DNA from: Flavobacterium sp. CG_23.5 | GTDB taxonomy: Bacteria; Bacteroidota; Bacteroidia; Flavobacteriales; Flavobacteriaceae | Reading direction: 5' to 3' | Assembly (NCBI RefSeq): GCF_017875765.1 | Contig: NZ_JAGGNA010000001.1 | Location: 3,127,001 to 3,191,000, forward strand | DNA length: 64,000 nucleotides | Part shown: piece after piece, positions 1 through 9,211 of the stretch | Layout: the number at the start of each line of letters is the position of its first letter | Numbering within the stretch: the first letter of the stretch is position 1 | Program-made: the position numbers and the translations under genes | Notes under the pieces: generated by a model | Database searches by the model: none | Seen by the model: the letters and a program-made list of their open reading frames with translations, nothing else | Told to the model about the DNA's origin: nothing

Positions 1-78
1 GTTTTTGTGTCCATAAAAACAGGTCGTCCAACCGCTCCACCGCACTATATTTTGGAATTGTTAAAAACAATGGAATAA
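1..78 (+). CDS. C-terminal end of an unidentified protein (partial)
   Basis: The first 26 codons form an open frame ending in TAA at 76-78. The visible tail is basic then hydrophobic and ends LLKTME. It is too short to assign. From memory the gene upstream of the yigZ/ribD group in flavobacteria is often an acyl-CoA thioesterase, and a TGRP...PP...ILELL tail would fit, but that is a guess. It converges with the leftward yigZ-family gene, 30 bp away. Confidence 0.45.
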   Translation, partial: VFVSIKTGRPTAPPHYILELLKTME

Positions 79-108
79 AATAATAAAAAAGTAATTTTTA
101 TAGAGAAA

Positions 109-738
109 TTATTTTTTTTTAATATCAATTTCAAACATTGAATTAAAAATGTCGAAGATTTTTTCGGCATTTTTTTTTCGTGTTTTTATCTCGATTTTAC
201 CAATTGGAAGACCTGAAACTTCATTTATTTCCATTTCTTGAGTAACAATTTCCAGCTTCTTTTCCTTAATTACTCGCATCACTTTATTCATATTTTTATA
301 ATCAAAAGAGATCAAAAAATGTAGATCAATTGTTTTTTCAACTATTTCGCAAGTCTCAAGAATTATTTGTGCTGTAGTTTTATAAGCTGAAATCAATCCA
401 CCTACACCCAGTTTTACGCCTCCAAAAATCCGAACCACTACAATCAATACATTAGTAATAGAAAAGGACTGAATTTGACCATAAATAGGCATTCCAGCGC
501 TGTTGCTTGGTTCTCCATCATCATTAGCTCTGTAAGTTATCGAATCAGTACCAATTTGATAGGCATAACAAAAATGTCCTGCATTAGGATGCTGCTTTCG
601 TAAACTGTCGATAATGGGTTTTACTTGGTCTTCCGATTGAATTGGGAAAGCATAACCAAAAAATTTGCTGTTTTTTTCTTTGAATAGTACTTCTTCTGGT
701 GAAAATTCAATGGTATTGTAGGTGTCTTTAAATTCCAA
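109..738 (-). CDS. YigZ/IMPACT family protein
   Basis: A 209-residue protein of the YigZ/IMPACT (UPF0029) family, usually about 200 residues. The family signature is clear: DDGEPSNSAG at about residues 73-82 and RIFGGVKLGVGG followed by an AY pair at about 103-119. The C-terminal part matches the second small alpha/beta domain (DUF1949). Family members are linked to translation control or nucleotide binding, but the bacterial function is not settled. The only plausible start in frame is TTG at 738, since an in-frame stop lies just upstream. It is the last gene of a leftward run ribD-HAD-yigZ, 14 bp beyond the HAD stop, so it is probably co-transcribed. Confidence 0.9.
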   Translation of the reverse strand: MEFKDTYNTIEFSPEEVLFKEKNSKFFGYAFPIQSEDQVKPIIDSLRKQHPNAGHFCYAYQIGTDSITYRANDDGEPSNSAGMPIYGQIQSFSITNVLIVVVRIFGGVKLGVGGLISAYKTTAQIILETCEIVEKTIDLHFLISFDYKNMNKVMRVIKEKKLEIVTQEMEINEVSGLPIGKIEIKTRKKNAEKIFDIFNSMFEIDIKKK

Positions 739-752
739 AAGCGGATTATTTT

Positions 753-1355
753 CTAAATTATTTTTTTGTCAAATAAATCAACGATATCTTCTTTACCAAC
801 TATTAAATTCCAAACTTCTAATCCCAATGCATGTGCAGCGTCGGTATTTTCTTTTTTGTCATCTATGAATAAGGTCCTTTTTGGTGACAATTCATGGTTG
901 TTTATTAGGTGATTGAAAACTTCAGGACCTGGTTTTCTCATTCCAATTTCAAATGAAAAATATACTTTTTCAAAACATTGATAAAAATCACTGTAAAATG
1001 AAACTCCTACTTTTTTTTCGAAAGTTTCGATATGAATGGAATCGGTGTTACTCAATAAAAATAATCGGTATTTTTTTGATAGCATTTGAATAAATTCCAA
1101 TCGATACAGTGGAAAGTCAAGAAGAATAGCATTCCAAGCAGCTAAAATTTCTTTAATACTTGCATTTGGAATGTGTTTTTGAATCCCGAAAAGGAAATTT
1201 TCTCGCGAGATTTTCCCTGTTTCAAATTGAATATTTAAATGATCTAAATCGTCATTCCACTCTGTCAATCCTAGTTTTTTTAGACCGTCCATAGTGGATT
1301 TTTTATCTAAATTGATAAAAATATCTCCAAAATCAAAAATTATAGTATTAATCAT
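753..1355 (-). CDS. HAD-family hydrolase
   Basis: A 200-residue HAD-superfamily hydrolase of the small-cap, haloacid-dehalogenase-like type, likely a cytosolic phosphatase of unknown substrate. Motif I is FDFGD near residues 8-12, with Asp8 as the expected nucleophile and Gly at the +2 position as in the FDFGGV subgroup. Motif II is LLSNTD at about 100, motif III the Lys of RKPGPE at about 141, and motif IV FIDDKKEN at about 163-170. Its start codon overlaps the end of ribD by 8 bp, which indicates translational coupling. A role in the dephosphorylation step of riboflavin synthesis is possible from position alone; nothing in the sequence proves it. Confidence 0.88.
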   Translation of the reverse strand: MINTIIFDFGDIFINLDKKSTMDGLKKLGLTEWNDDLDHLNIQFETGKISRENFLFGIQKHIPNASIKEILAAWNAILLDFPLYRLEFIQMLSKKYRLFLLSNTDSIHIETFEKKVGVSFYSDFYQCFEKVYFSFEIGMRKPGPEVFNHLINNHELSPKRTLFIDDKKENTDAAHALGLEVWNLIVGKEDIVDLFDKKII

Positions 1356-2391
1356 GGTTTCTAGATAGTATTAATTCATCGTCGCCAATCGTAGATTTGT
1401 CGAACGATTTTTTAGCAATTATTGGTGCTTCAATTCCTTCTTTTAATTGGATATTTCCAACAAAAATGCGGGCTTCGTCCCAAAGGTTGGCATCAATAAA
1501 AGTCTGTAACGTTTGTCTGCCTCCTTCAATAATTACGGATTGAATTTGATGCTGGTGAAGTGTTTTGACTATTTGTGCAGCTATATTTTGTTCGAAATCA
1601 ATTACTTCAAAGATAATATTTTCTTTTTCAACTGCAGGCTTTAATTTCGAAAATACGATTGTTTTGATCTGACAGTTAAAGATGTGACAGTCATTGGAAA
1701 TGCGGTTGTTTTGGTCCAGAACCACCCGAACAGGATTTTTTCCCGTCCAATCTCTTACATCTAATTTTGGATTATCGTCAATAACGGTTTGGGTTCCCAC
1801 AAGAATGGCTTGTTCTTCACTTCTCCATTTATGGACCAATTGTCTCGAATAAACGTTGGTAATCCAAACTGGTTTTTTTTCTAATTTTTCTAAAGGAGCG
1901 ATGAAGCCATCTTTACTTTCGGCCCATTTCAAAATAATGTAGGGTCTTTTCTTGTTGTGAAAAGTAAAATAGCGTTTGTTCAGCTCATTGCATTCGGCTT
2001 CAAGAATGCCAACTGTAACATTTATTCCGGCTTCAATTAATTTTTTGATGCCATTTCCGGACACTTTCTCATTTGGGTCAAAAGTTCCAATTACCACATT
2101 TGGGATTTCATTTTTTACAATCAAATCGCAACAAGGAGGTGTTTTTCCAAAATGACTGCAGGGTTCTAAACTCACATAAATAGTCGCTTTTTTTAACAAC
2201 GATTTGTCTTTGACCGAATTTATGGCATTTACTTCGGCATGCGGTTCTCCTGATTTTTTATGCCAGCCTTCGCCAATGATTTTATTTTCATAAACAATTA
2301 CACTTCCTACCATAGGATTGGGATAGGTTGTTCCCAATCCGTTTTTGGCTAATTCAATGCAACGAGCTATATATTTTTCATGTATTTTCAC
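1348..2391 (-). CDS. ribD: Bifunctional riboflavin biosynthesis deaminase/reductase RibD
   Basis: RibD (347 residues, normal length) carries out two steps of riboflavin synthesis: deamination of the GTP-derived pyrimidine and NADPH-dependent reduction of its ribose. The N-terminal cytidine-deaminase-like domain has the zinc ligands His51 (HAEVNA, with Glu53 as proton shuttle), Cys78 (EPCSH) and Cys87 (KTPPC). The C-terminal reductase domain starts near residue 145 (RPYIILKWAESKDG) and contains GTQTVIDDNP and VIIEGG. It is the first gene of the leftward ribD-HAD-yigZ group. No other rib genes are near, so the pathway is scattered in this genome. Confidence 0.97.
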   Translation of the reverse strand: MKIHEKYIARCIELAKNGLGTTYPNPMVGSVIVYENKIIGEGWHKKSGEPHAEVNAINSVKDKSLLKKATIYVSLEPCSHFGKTPPCCDLIVKNEIPNVVIGTFDPNEKVSGNGIKKLIEAGINVTVGILEAECNELNKRYFTFHNKKRPYIILKWAESKDGFIAPLEKLEKKPVWITNVYSRQLVHKWRSEEQAILVGTQTVIDDNPKLDVRDWTGKNPVRVVLDQNNRISNDCHIFNCQIKTIVFSKLKPAVEKENIIFEVIDFEQNIAAQIVKTLHQHQIQSVIIEGGRQTLQTFIDANLWDEARIFVGNIQLKEGIEAPIIAKKSFDKSTIGDDELILSRNHD

Positions 2392-2508
2392 CTTACAAAA
2401 GTAGTTATTTTTGAGTTTAGCCTTGAAACTTCCCGATTTGTTTTAAAACTTTCGAAAATTACAATAAACAATTTCTATTTTTGCGAGTAAAATAAGTAGT
2501 GTCAAAAA

Positions 2509-2994
2509 ATGGAAAATTACAGCATTAGAAAAATTAAAAAAGAAGACAATAGTTCAGTTGCAGCATTGATAAGAGCCGTTTTTGACGAATTGAATATTCC
2601 AAAAGTTGGAACCGCTTATGAAGATCCATATTTGGATTTGATGTTTGAGGAGTACAACAAACCAAAATCGGTTTATTACGTCGTTGAAAAAGAAGGCAGA
2701 ATTATCGGTTCAGCCGGAGTGGCGCCGCTAGAAAACGAAGCCGAAACGATTTGTGAATTGCAGAAAATGTACTTTCTGCCAGAAACACGTGGGTTGGGAA
2801 TTGGAAGCCAAATGATGGCAAAATGTTTGCAAAGTGCTAAGGATTTTGGTTTCGAAAAATGTTATCTGGAAACGATGCCTTTTATGCATGATGCTCAGAA
2901 ACTTTACAAAAAAGTAGGCTTTGAATACATTTGTTCACCTATGGGAAGCACAGGTCATACCTCATGTCCGGTTTGGATGTTGAAAGATTTATAA
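2509..2994 (+). CDS. GNAT-family N-acetyltransferase
   Basis: A 161-residue single-domain GNAT acetyltransferase, predicted to transfer an acetyl group from acetyl-CoA to an amine; the substrate is unknown. The acetyl-CoA binding loop is seen as LPETRGLGIGSQMM at about residues 91-104, preceded by the beta strand ELQKMYF and followed by a C-terminal YKKVGFEYI strand typical of the fold. It is divergent from ribD and 15 bp ahead of the long frame containing prmC. The stretch before the ATG contains TATTTTTG (2476-2483), which fits a Bacteroidota -7 box. Confidence 0.9.
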   Translation: MENYSIRKIKKEDNSSVAALIRAVFDELNIPKVGTAYEDPYLDLMFEEYNKPKSVYYVVEKEGRIIGSAGVAPLENEAETICELQKMYFLPETRGLGIGSQMMAKCLQSAKDFGFEKCYLETMPFMHDAQKLYKKVGFEYICSPMGSTGHTSCPVWMLKDL

Positions 2995-3129
2995 AAACTT
3001 TAAAATTCGTTGATCAACATTCCTTGTTCAAACTTTAATTTTTTAAATGTTGAATATTCAATTTTGAGTAGCGAATTTCCAATCAAAAAACTGAATATTC
3101 AATTTGGAACAAATAATAGTATAAAACCA

Positions 3130-3987
3130 ATGAAAATAAAAGAATATAGAAATCATTTCATTGAAGAACTCACTCCAATTTATGATGCTGGAGAAGCGGA
3201 AAGTTTCTTTTATTTGATTCTGGAAGAAAAGCACCAATTGAAAAGAATTGATTTGGCTTTACATCCTGATTTAGATTTTTCTGACGAAGAAATTAGTATT
3301 TGGAATTTAATTTTGGAACAATTAAAACAAGAAATTCCGATTCAGTATCTTTTAGGAAAAACGAGCTTTTATGGGTTGGATTTTGAAGTCAATCCAGCCG
3401 TTTTAATTCCAAGACCAGAAACCGAGGAATTGGTGGATTGGATTATTAGTTCAAATTTAAAGATTGAAAAATTTAAAGATTTAAAAATTCTTGACATCGG
3501 AACCGGTAGCGGTTGTATTGCAATTTCATTGGCAAAAAATATCCCGAATGCACAAGTTTATGCGATTGATGTTTCTGAAAAAGCTTTAGCTACGGCCAAT
3601 AAAAATGCAGAAAATAATTCCGTCAATGTTACTTTTATCAATCAAAACATTCTTGAAACCGAAGATTTACTGCAACAATTTGACATTATAGTTTCTAATC
3701 CTCCTTATGTTCGAAATTTAGAAAAAGAGGAAATCAAGAAAAACGTTTTGGACAATGAACCGCATTTGGCGCTTTTTGTGGAAGACAATGATGCCTTAAT
3801 TTTTTATAAAAAAATAGCAGAAATGGCTCAAAAAAACCTGTCAGAAAACGGACACTTATATTTCGAAATCAATCAATATTTAGGTGCGGAAATGATCGAC
3901 TTACTTGAAAAAATGAATTTTAAAAACATCGAATTGCGAAAAGATATTTATGGGAATGATAGGATGATTAAGGGAAGTGTTCAGTAA
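3130..3987 (+). CDS. prmC: Peptide chain release factor N5-glutamine methyltransferase PrmC
   Basis: PrmC (HemK) methylates the glutamine of the GGQ motif in release factors RF1 and RF2 using S-adenosylmethionine. The SAM-binding motif DIGTGSGCIAIS and the catalytic NPPY motif (VSNPPYVRN) are both present, along with the N-terminal helical domain and RPETEELVDW. The open frame extends back to 3010, but the first 40 codons look non-coding and no homolog starts that way that I know of. The ATG at 3130 (MKIKEYRNHF) gives 285 residues, the usual length. A hairpin plus T-run follows immediately after the stop. Confidence 0.95.
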   Translation: MKIKEYRNHFIEELTPIYDAGEAESFFYLILEEKHQLKRIDLALHPDLDFSDEEISIWNLILEQLKQEIPIQYLLGKTSFYGLDFEVNPAVLIPRPETEELVDWIISSNLKIEKFKDLKILDIGTGSGCIAISLAKNIPNAQVYAIDVSEKALATANKNAENNSVNVTFINQNILETEDLLQQFDIIVSNPPYVRNLEKEEIKKNVLDNEPHLALFVEDNDALIFYKKIAEMAQKNLSENGHLYFEINQYLGAEMIDLLEKMNFKNIELRKDIYGNDRMIKGSVQ

Positions 3988-4034
3988 TCAGTATTCGGTT
4001 TCAAATCTGCTAACTGAATACTGACCATTTTTTT
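3988..4034 (+). terminator. Probable intrinsic terminator of prmC
   Basis: A perfect 9-bp inverted repeat (TCAGTATTC at 3988-3996 with GAATACTGA at 4016-4024) starts directly after the prmC stop and is followed by a seven-T run at 4028-4034. Confidence 0.6.
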
Positions 4035-4036
4035 AT

Positions 4037-4058
4037 TCCCCCTTCGGGGGTTAGGGAG
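4037..4058. repeat. Short REP-like CCCCCTTCGGGGG element
   Basis: A compact GC-rich palindrome with a TTCG tetraloop, followed by TTAGGGAGC. It stands out against the AT-rich surroundings and lies between convergent prmC and the ABC permease. A related element is found at 56859-56888, inside a coding region. Confidence 0.6.
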
Positions 4059-4060
4059 CT

Positions 4061-5305
4061 TTACTCGTATCTCAAGGCCTCAATCGGGTCCAATACCGCC
4101 GCTTTTATAGCAGGATATAAACCAGAAACGATAGCGACTATGAAACTGGTTATAAAGGCTGCCATAATTGCTCCCCATGGAATTATAAAGTCAAAATTCA
4201 TGGCGGTTGCAATACCAAAACCAATCAAAATTCCAAAAATAATACCTGCCAAACCGCCTAACTGACCAATTAGTAAAGTTTCAATGAAAAATTGGACGGC
4301 AATTGTGGTTTTTTTGGCGCCCAATGCTTTACGAACGCCTATTTCTCGCGTGCGCTCCGTTACGGAAACGATCATGATATTCATCAAAGCAATAGAAGAT
4401 CCCAATACCGTGATTATCCCAATAAGCCAAGAGGCAAGACCAAGATATTTTGTAATTCCCAAAATTTTGTTGATTAGGTCATCACTGCGAACGACTCCAA
4501 AGTTATTGTCTTTCACCGGACTTAATTTACGAACCCTGCGCATCGTGCTTGTTGCGTTATCGATGGCTTGGTCCAACAATTCTTTTTTGGAAACCATCAC
4601 GCTCATCGTATAATTAATGTTCGGTGCCGTGAATAAAGAACGTGCGACTTGAATAGGAATTAAAACTCGTAGATCTTGTTTGTTGCCAAAGGTGGCGCCT
4701 TTTTCTTTTAATACGCCAATAACTCTAAATCGGGCTCCTCTAATCGATATGATTTTGTCGATTGGATTGACGTCTTTGAGTAAACTTTTTTCAAAATCAG
4801 AACCTACAATACATACATAAGCATTATTTTGAATGTCAAATCCAGTAAAATTTCTTCCTGAACTTGTTTCTAAACCTGAATTGGTATAAAAAAATTCATC
4901 AACTCCCACGATTTTATTTTCGGGATCGGTTTTGACTGCCCCGTATTTTACTTCGGCTGTTGATGTTGCAGTAAAGGAAAGTGAAGTTTCGGTAAAAGGA
5001 TACTTGAATTTGTTTTTAAAAGCTACTGCTTCGGGATAGGAAATGATTGGATTTATGATTTTTCGTTCCTCACCACCTTGTCTTCGAGCTGTATTTTCGT
5101 ACTGATTGATATTAAAAGTGTTTGCTCCCATGGAAGCAAAATCAGTTGAAATGGTATTTTCTAAAGCGGCAACAACCGTCAGAATTCCAACTAATGCGGT
5201 GATTCCAATAGCGATTATCAAGACAGTAAGAATGGTTCTTAACAACTGTGTTTTGATGGATCCTAAGGCAATCCGAATATTTTCTTTGAATAATTTAAAC
5301 ATCAT
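4061..5305 (-). CDS. MacB/FtsX-type ABC transporter permease
   Basis: A 414-residue inner-membrane permease of the MacB/FtsX type. An N-terminal membrane helix at about residues 20-45 is followed by a large periplasmic MacB core domain and three C-terminal helices with the conserved NIMIVSVTERTREIGVRKALGA stretch (about residues 308-330). Such proteins pair with an ATPase and a periplasmic adaptor to export lipoproteins, peptides or drugs, or to drive mechanotransmission. No ATPase gene is adjacent, so its partner lies elsewhere. The repeat-bearing gap to hisS lies upstream, so no operon is visible. Confidence 0.92.
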   Translation of the reverse strand: MMFKLFKENIRIALGSIKTQLLRTILTVLIIAIGITALVGILTVVAALENTISTDFASMGANTFNINQYENTARRQGGEERKIINPIISYPEAVAFKNKFKYPFTETSLSFTATSTAEVKYGAVKTDPENKIVGVDEFFYTNSGLETSSGRNFTGFDIQNNAYVCIVGSDFEKSLLKDVNPIDKIISIRGARFRVIGVLKEKGATFGNKQDLRVLIPIQVARSLFTAPNINYTMSVMVSKKELLDQAIDNATSTMRRVRKLSPVKDNNFGVVRSDDLINKILGITKYLGLASWLIGIITVLGSSIALMNIMIVSVTERTREIGVRKALGAKKTTIAVQFFIETLLIGQLGGLAGIIFGILIGFGIATAMNFDFIIPWGAIMAAFITSFIVAIVSGLYPAIKAAVLDPIEALRYE

Positions 5306-5372
5306 GGTAGTTTGACACGAAAATACAATTTTTGTTACAAATTTTCTTTTTTAAAAACCTAATTTATTTTTG

Positions 5373-5562
5373 GGAGCTATTTCCAGCTTTCGCTACAAAC
5401 GAAGTTCACTGAACTCAAATATAAATATAGAATACGTGAAGTAATCAAGCACTGAAAATAATTTATTTTCAATTGTCAAAAAGGAGCTTCCTTTGGTCGC
5501 TCTTTTCGCCAAGAAAATAATATTATTTTTAGCGCTTAATTTCCACTCTAATCTGGGCTAGG
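5373..5562 (+). repeat. Dispersed repeat family R1, long divergent copy
   Basis: This copy begins GGGAGCTATTTCCAGCTTTC and ends TTTCCACTCTAATCTGGGCTA (5541-5560), matching the two ends of the copies at 11660, 19451 and 31380. It is about 190 bp because of extra sequence between the conserved ends (including GGAGCTTCCTTTGG at 5484-5497). It fills much of the 424-bp gap between the permease and hisS. I see no gene in the rest of that gap (5306-5372 and 5563-5729). Confidence 0.6.
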
Positions 5563-5729
5563 GCTTCGGAAAATAAAATGCGAATTTTTTTAGAAAGAAT
5601 TATTTTAAAAAGTAAGATATTTGCAGATAGAATTATGATTTGGTTCTTCGAATGCGTTCAGGATGACAACTGTTTTTTTGGCCAACGATTAAATCCTGAA
5701 TCCTGAATCTAAAATCTTAAATAAAAAAA

Positions 5730-7100
5730 ATGGCATCAAAACCCAGCATTCCAAAAGGAACAAGAGATTTTTCACCATCTGAGGTGGCAAAACGTCAATA
5801 TATAATTCAGATTATAAAAAGTAATTTCGAGAAATTTGGTTTCCAACCAATAGAAACTCCTTCATTCGAAAACTCCGAAACCTTGATGGGAAAATATGGA
5901 GAAGAAGGCGATCGATTGATTTTCAAAATATTAAATTCCGGAGATTATTTGGCGAAAGCCAATGAAACTCATTTGGAAAATAAAGACAGTACCAAATTGA
6001 CGTCAAGTATTTCAGAAAAAGCGTTGCGTTATGACTTAACGGTTCCGTTTGCTCGTTACGTAGTACAACACCAAAACGAAATCGAATTCCCATTCAAACG
6101 CTATCAGATACAACCCGTTTGGCGAGCGGACAGACCTCAAAAAGGACGTTTCAGAGAATTTTTTCAATGTGATGCCGATGTGGTAGGATCAAAATCGTTG
6201 TGGCAAGAAGTAGAATTGGTTCAATTATATGATACTGTTTTTACCGCTTTGGGTTTAAATGGCGTAACCATCAAAATCAACAACAGAAAAATATTGTCTG
6301 GAATTGCTGAGGTTATTGGAGCATCAGAAAAATTAATAGATTTCACAGTTGCGTTGGATAAACTCGATAAAATAGGCGAGGACGGTGTGAAAAAAGAAAT
6401 GATTGAGAAAGGAATTTCAGAAGAAGCAATAGTAAAAGTGCAGCCCTTATTTAATTTCACGGGAACCATTTCGGAGAAAATTGAAAAACTTTCTGACTTA
6501 CTTTCGACTTCCGAAGAAGGAATGAAAGGAGTGGAAGAATTGCGTTTTATTTGTGAAAACGTAATGAAATTAGGATTGAATAATTCCATGTTGGATTTAG
6601 ATGTAACGCTGGCAAGAGGATTGAATTATTATACAGGAGCTATTTTTGAAGTGGCTCCGCCCAAATCAGTTGCAATGGGTTCCATTGGTGGTGGAGGTCG
6701 ATACGATGATTTGACAGGAATTTTTGGATTGAAAAATATGAGTGGTGTGGGAATTTCATTTGGATTAGACCGAATTTATTTGGTTATCGAAGAATTGAAT
6801 TTATTTCCTGAAACCGTAACGGAAACGTCTAGAGCATTATTTATTAACTATGGAGATGCGGAAGCTTTTTATGCTTTACAAGCGATACAAAAATTGAGAT
6901 CTTCGGGTATTAAAGTAGAATTGTATCCAGATAATACAAAGGTGGCCAAACAGTTTCAACACGCGGACAAGCGTGGGATTCCTTTTGCAGTTATTATTGG
7001 AGAACAGGAAATGGCTTCCAATTCGTATTCTCTTAAAAATTTAGTTAGCGGTGAACAGGTTTTACTTGATTTCGAAAGTTTAAAAGCCGCACTGTTGTAA
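5730..7100 (+). CDS. hisS: Histidyl-tRNA synthetase
   Basis: HisRS (456 residues) is a class II aminoacyl-tRNA synthetase that charges tRNA-His in the cytosol. Visible landmarks are the N-terminal PKGTRDF segment, motif 2 ([21 protein letters not shown]), the histidine-binding ARGLNYYTG segment at about residue 295, and motif 3 ([14 protein letters not shown]). The C-terminal anticodon-binding domain runs from about residue 365 and contains [23 protein letters not shown]. The normal length and intact motifs indicate a functional gene. It is monocistronic, with a strong hairpin terminator 20 bp after the stop. Confidence 0.97.
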   Translation: MASKPSIPKGTRDFSPSEVAKRQYIIQIIKSNFEKFGFQPIETPSFENSETLMGKYGEEGDRLIFKILNSGDYLAKANETHLENKDSTKLTSSISEKALRYDLTVPFARYVVQHQNEIEFPFKRYQIQPVWRADRPQKGRFREFFQCDADVVGSKSLWQEVELVQLYDTVFTALGLNGVTIKINNRKILSGIAEVIGASEKLIDFTVALDKLDKIGEDGVKKEMIEKGISEEAIVKVQPLFNFTGTISEKIEKLSDLLSTSEEGMKGVEELRFICENVMKLGLNNSMLDLDVTLARGLNYYTGAIFEVAPPKSVAMGSIGGGGRYDDLTGIFGLKNMSGVGISFGLDRIYLVIEELNLFPETVTETSRALFINYGDAEAFYALQAIQKLRSSGIKVELYPDNTKVAKQFQHADKRGIPFAVIIGEQEMASNSYSLKNLVSGEQVLLDFESLKAALL

Positions 7101-7120
7101 ACCTGATTTTAATACATAAA

Positions 7121-7158
7121 AAAAAGCTTCGTTTTGGATAAAACGAAGCTTTTTCTAA
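7121..7158 (+). terminator. hisS intrinsic terminator
   Basis: A perfect 15-bp stem (AAAAAGCTTCGTTTT at 7121-7135, complement at 7140-7154) with a GGAT loop and a T-run in the right arm. The remainder of the 311-bp gap to grpE holds the grpE promoter and nothing else that I can recognise. Confidence 0.85.
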
Positions 7159-7356
7159 TATAATACAAAGGTGAATTAATAATTTTTTTGAAGGCAACCT
7201 TGGGTTTTAATTTTTTAGAAAAAAAACTTAGACAAATCTAGAGAAACTATATCGAGATATTCTTAAAATTATATTAAATTTTTGGGGTTTACCATTTAAT
7301 TATTTCAAAGAAAAGGAGATAGGAATGGAAGAGGATTTCAATAAAAAGGTGACAAT

Positions 7357-7388
7357 TTGACATTTTAAAAGAATTGGCAGTACTTTTG
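7357..7388 (+). promoter_or_regulatory. Predicted grpE-dnaJ promoter
   Basis: TTG at 7357-7359, a 21-nt spacer, then TACTTTTG at 7381-7388, an exact TTG-N17-23-TAnnTTTG Bacteroidota promoter. The expected start site near 7395-7400 leaves a 12-17 nt leader before the ATG at 7412. The same bases also spell TTGGCA-N6-TTGC (7374-7389), which has sigma-54-like GG/GC spacing; see findings. Confidence 0.65.
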
Positions 7389-7411
7389 CAATCCAAAGAA
7401 AAGAATAAAAA

Positions 7412-7990
7412 ATGAAGTTTAAGAATATTTTTAAAAATACAAGTAATATGACTACTGAAAATACAGAAATCGATCAAGAAATAGACGAAGTAACATTAGA
7501 AAATAATGCGAACGGAGAACAACTTATTATTGAGGAATTAAGTGTAGAGGAGCAATTAACGCAAGACTTAGCGAAGGAAAAAGATAAGTATTTGCGATTG
7601 TTTGCTGAATTTGAAAATTACAAGCGAAGAACTTCAAAAGAGCGTATTGAGTTATTTAAAACAGCCAATCAAGAGGTTTTACTTGCTATGCTTCCAGTTT
7701 TAGACGATTTTGATAGAGCCATGGTAGAAATAAGCAAATCAGAAGAGGAACATTTATTGAAAGGTGTTGAGCTTATTCATGAAAAATTGAAAAACACTTT
7801 AGTTGCTAAGGGATTAGAGCAAGTTGAAATTAAAGCTGGAGATCCTTTTGACGCTGATTTTGCTGAGGCAATTACTCAAATTCCTGCTCCATCACCTAAG
7901 TTGAAAGGTAAAATTGTGGATGTTCTTGAAAAAGGGTACAAATTGGGTGACAAAATCATTCGTTTTCCTAAAGTTGTTATAGGGCAGTAA
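7412..7990 (+). CDS. grpE: Nucleotide exchange factor GrpE
   Basis: GrpE (192 residues) is the cytosolic nucleotide exchange factor of DnaK, releasing ADP in the chaperone cycle. An acidic disordered N-terminus is followed by a long helix (about residues 50-95, with [17 protein letters not shown]) and the C-terminal beta domain with the [17 protein letters not shown] and [12 protein letters not shown] segments and the final [20 protein letters not shown]. The ATG at 7412 is adopted because it lies just after the predicted promoter; a second ATG at 7448 (MTTEN) would remove 12 basic residues. dnaJ follows 50 bp downstream in the same direction. Confidence 0.95.
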   Translation: MKFKNIFKNTSNMTTENTEIDQEIDEVTLENNANGEQLIIEELSVEEQLTQDLAKEKDKYLRLFAEFENYKRRTSKERIELFKTANQEVLLAMLPVLDDFDRAMVEISKSEEEHLLKGVELIHEKLKNTLVAKGLEQVEIKAGDPFDADFAEAITQIPAPSPKLKGKIVDVLEKGYKLGDKIIRFPKVVIGQ

Positions 7991-7992
7991 TA

Positions 7993-8022
7993 GAGACGCG
8001 TAGAGACGCACTTCAGTGCATC
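7993..8022. repeat. GAGACGC-type short palindrome between grpE and dnaJ
   Basis: The gap contains GAGACGCGTAGAGACGC followed by GCACTTCAGTGC, a small hairpin. It is related to the GACGCGATTTATCGCGTC copies after dnaJ (9161-9211). Confidence 0.5.
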
Positions 8023-8040
8023 TCAACAAAAAAAATAAAA

Positions 8041-9156
8041 ATGAAAAAAGATTTTTACGAAATATTAGGCATTTCAAAAAGTGCTGATGCTGCCGAAATT
8101 AAAAAGGCATACCGAAAAAACGCATTACAATATCATCCTGACAAAAATCCTGGAGACAAATCGGCAGAAGAGAAATTCAAATTAGCAGCCGAAGCTTATG
8201 AAATATTAAGTGACCCACAGAAGAGAGCTAAGTATGACCAAATGGGACATCAAGCTTTCGATGGCTCAGGCGGTTTTGGTGGAGGTGGTCACGGCGGAAT
8301 GAATATGGATGACATATTCAGTCAGTTTGGTGATATCTTTGGAGGTGGTTTCGGTGGTTTTGGAGGCGGTGGCGGTGGCGGAGTTCGTCGCGCTAAAGGA
8401 AGTAACCTACGTATAAAAGTAAAATTGACACTGGAAGAAATTGCCAATGGTGTTGAGAAAAAAGTAAAAGTAAAACGTAAAGTTCAAGCGCCAGGTGTTT
8501 CATACAAAACCTGTTCTACTTGTAACGGTCAAGGTCAAGTAATGCGTGTTACCAATACAATTTTGGGTAGAATGCAGTCTGCTTCAACTTGTCCAACTTG
8601 TGGCGGGTCGGGTCAAATTCTAGATAAAAAACCAACAAATGCGGATTCTCAAGGAATGATCCTTGAAGATGAAACCGTTTCTATAAAAATCCCTGCCGGT
8701 GTAGTAGACGGGATGCAATTAAAAGTTTCTAACAAAGGAAACGATGCTCCAGGAAATAGTATTCCGGGAGATTTAATTGTGGCGATTGAAGAACTGGAAC
8801 ATGAGTTTTTGAAACGTGAAGGGGAGAATTTACATTTTGATTTATATATCAGTTTTGCTGAAGCTGTTCTAGGAATTTCTAAAGACATCGAAGCTATAAA
8901 CGGTAAAGTGAGAATCAAACTAGAAGAAGGTATTCAATCTGGTAAAATTCTTAGACTGAAAGGAAAAGGAATTCCAAATATCAACGGATACGGTAACGGA
9001 GATTTATTGGTTCACGTGAATGTCTGGACGCCAAAAACATTAAACAAAGAACAAAAACAGTTTTTTGAAGATTCCTTAACGGATGAGAATTTTATTCCAA
9101 ATCCGGAAAAATCGGACAAATCATTTTTCGAGAAAGTAAAAGATATGTTTTCATAG
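8041..9156 (+). CDS. dnaJ: Chaperone DnaJ
   Basis: DnaJ (371 residues) delivers unfolded proteins to DnaK and stimulates its ATPase. The J domain has HPD at residues 32-34; a Gly/Phe-rich linker spans about 75-120; the C-terminal substrate-binding beta domains and dimerisation helix follow. Unlike Escherichia coli DnaJ, which has four CxxCxGxG repeats, only two are present (CSTCNGQG and CPTCGGSG), separated by about 20 residues, so only one zinc centre can form. I recall this reduced form in other flavobacteria. It is co-oriented with grpE; dnaK is not adjacent. A GC-rich hairpin terminator follows. Confidence 0.97.
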   Translation: MKKDFYEILGISKSADAAEIKKAYRKNALQYHPDKNPGDKSAEEKFKLAAEAYEILSDPQKRAKYDQMGHQAFDGSGGFGGGGHGGMNMDDIFSQFGDIFGGGFGGFGGGGGGGVRRAKGSNLRIKVKLTLEEIANGVEKKVKVKRKVQAPGVSYKTCSTCNGQGQVMRVTNTILGRMQSASTCPTCGGSGQILDKKPTNADSQGMILEDETVSIKIPAGVVDGMQLKVSNKGNDAPGNSIPGDLIVAIEELEHEFLKREGENLHFDLYISFAEAVLGISKDIEAINGKVRIKLEEGIQSGKILRLKGKGIPNINGYGNGDLLVHVNVWTPKTLNKEQKQFFEDSLTDENFIPNPEKSDKSFFEKVKDMFS

Positions 9157-9160
9157 TGTA

Positions 9161-9211
9161 GAGACGCGATTTATCGCGTCTGTATTAATTAGATGTGATT
9201 TATCGCGTCTG
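9161..9211. repeat. Two GACGCGATTTATCGCGTC palindromes after dnaJ
   Basis: GAGACGCGATTTATCGCGTCTGTA (9161-9184) is followed by a second, slightly decayed copy GATGTGATTTATCGCGTCTGTA (9192-9213). The stem GACGCGAT/ATCGCGTC is perfect in the first copy. Such elements are common between genes in many Bacteroidota, in my recollection. Confidence 0.65.

Noticed and set aside
3010..3129. Long N-terminal form of PrmC
   Set aside because: The extra 40 residues do not fit the family, and an ATG at the expected position follows.
4284..4613. Rightward frame opposite the ABC permease
   Set aside because: Antisense to a gene with clear family motifs; composition is not protein-like. The same holds for the other long opposite-strand frames, for example 12390-12761 and 36689-37054.
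7374..7389. A sigma-54 promoter for grpE
   Set aside because: The GG/GC spacing fits, but the same bases form an exact primary-sigma promoter with TTG at 21 nt spacing, so I list the primary reading as the feature and keep sigma-54 as a hypothesis.
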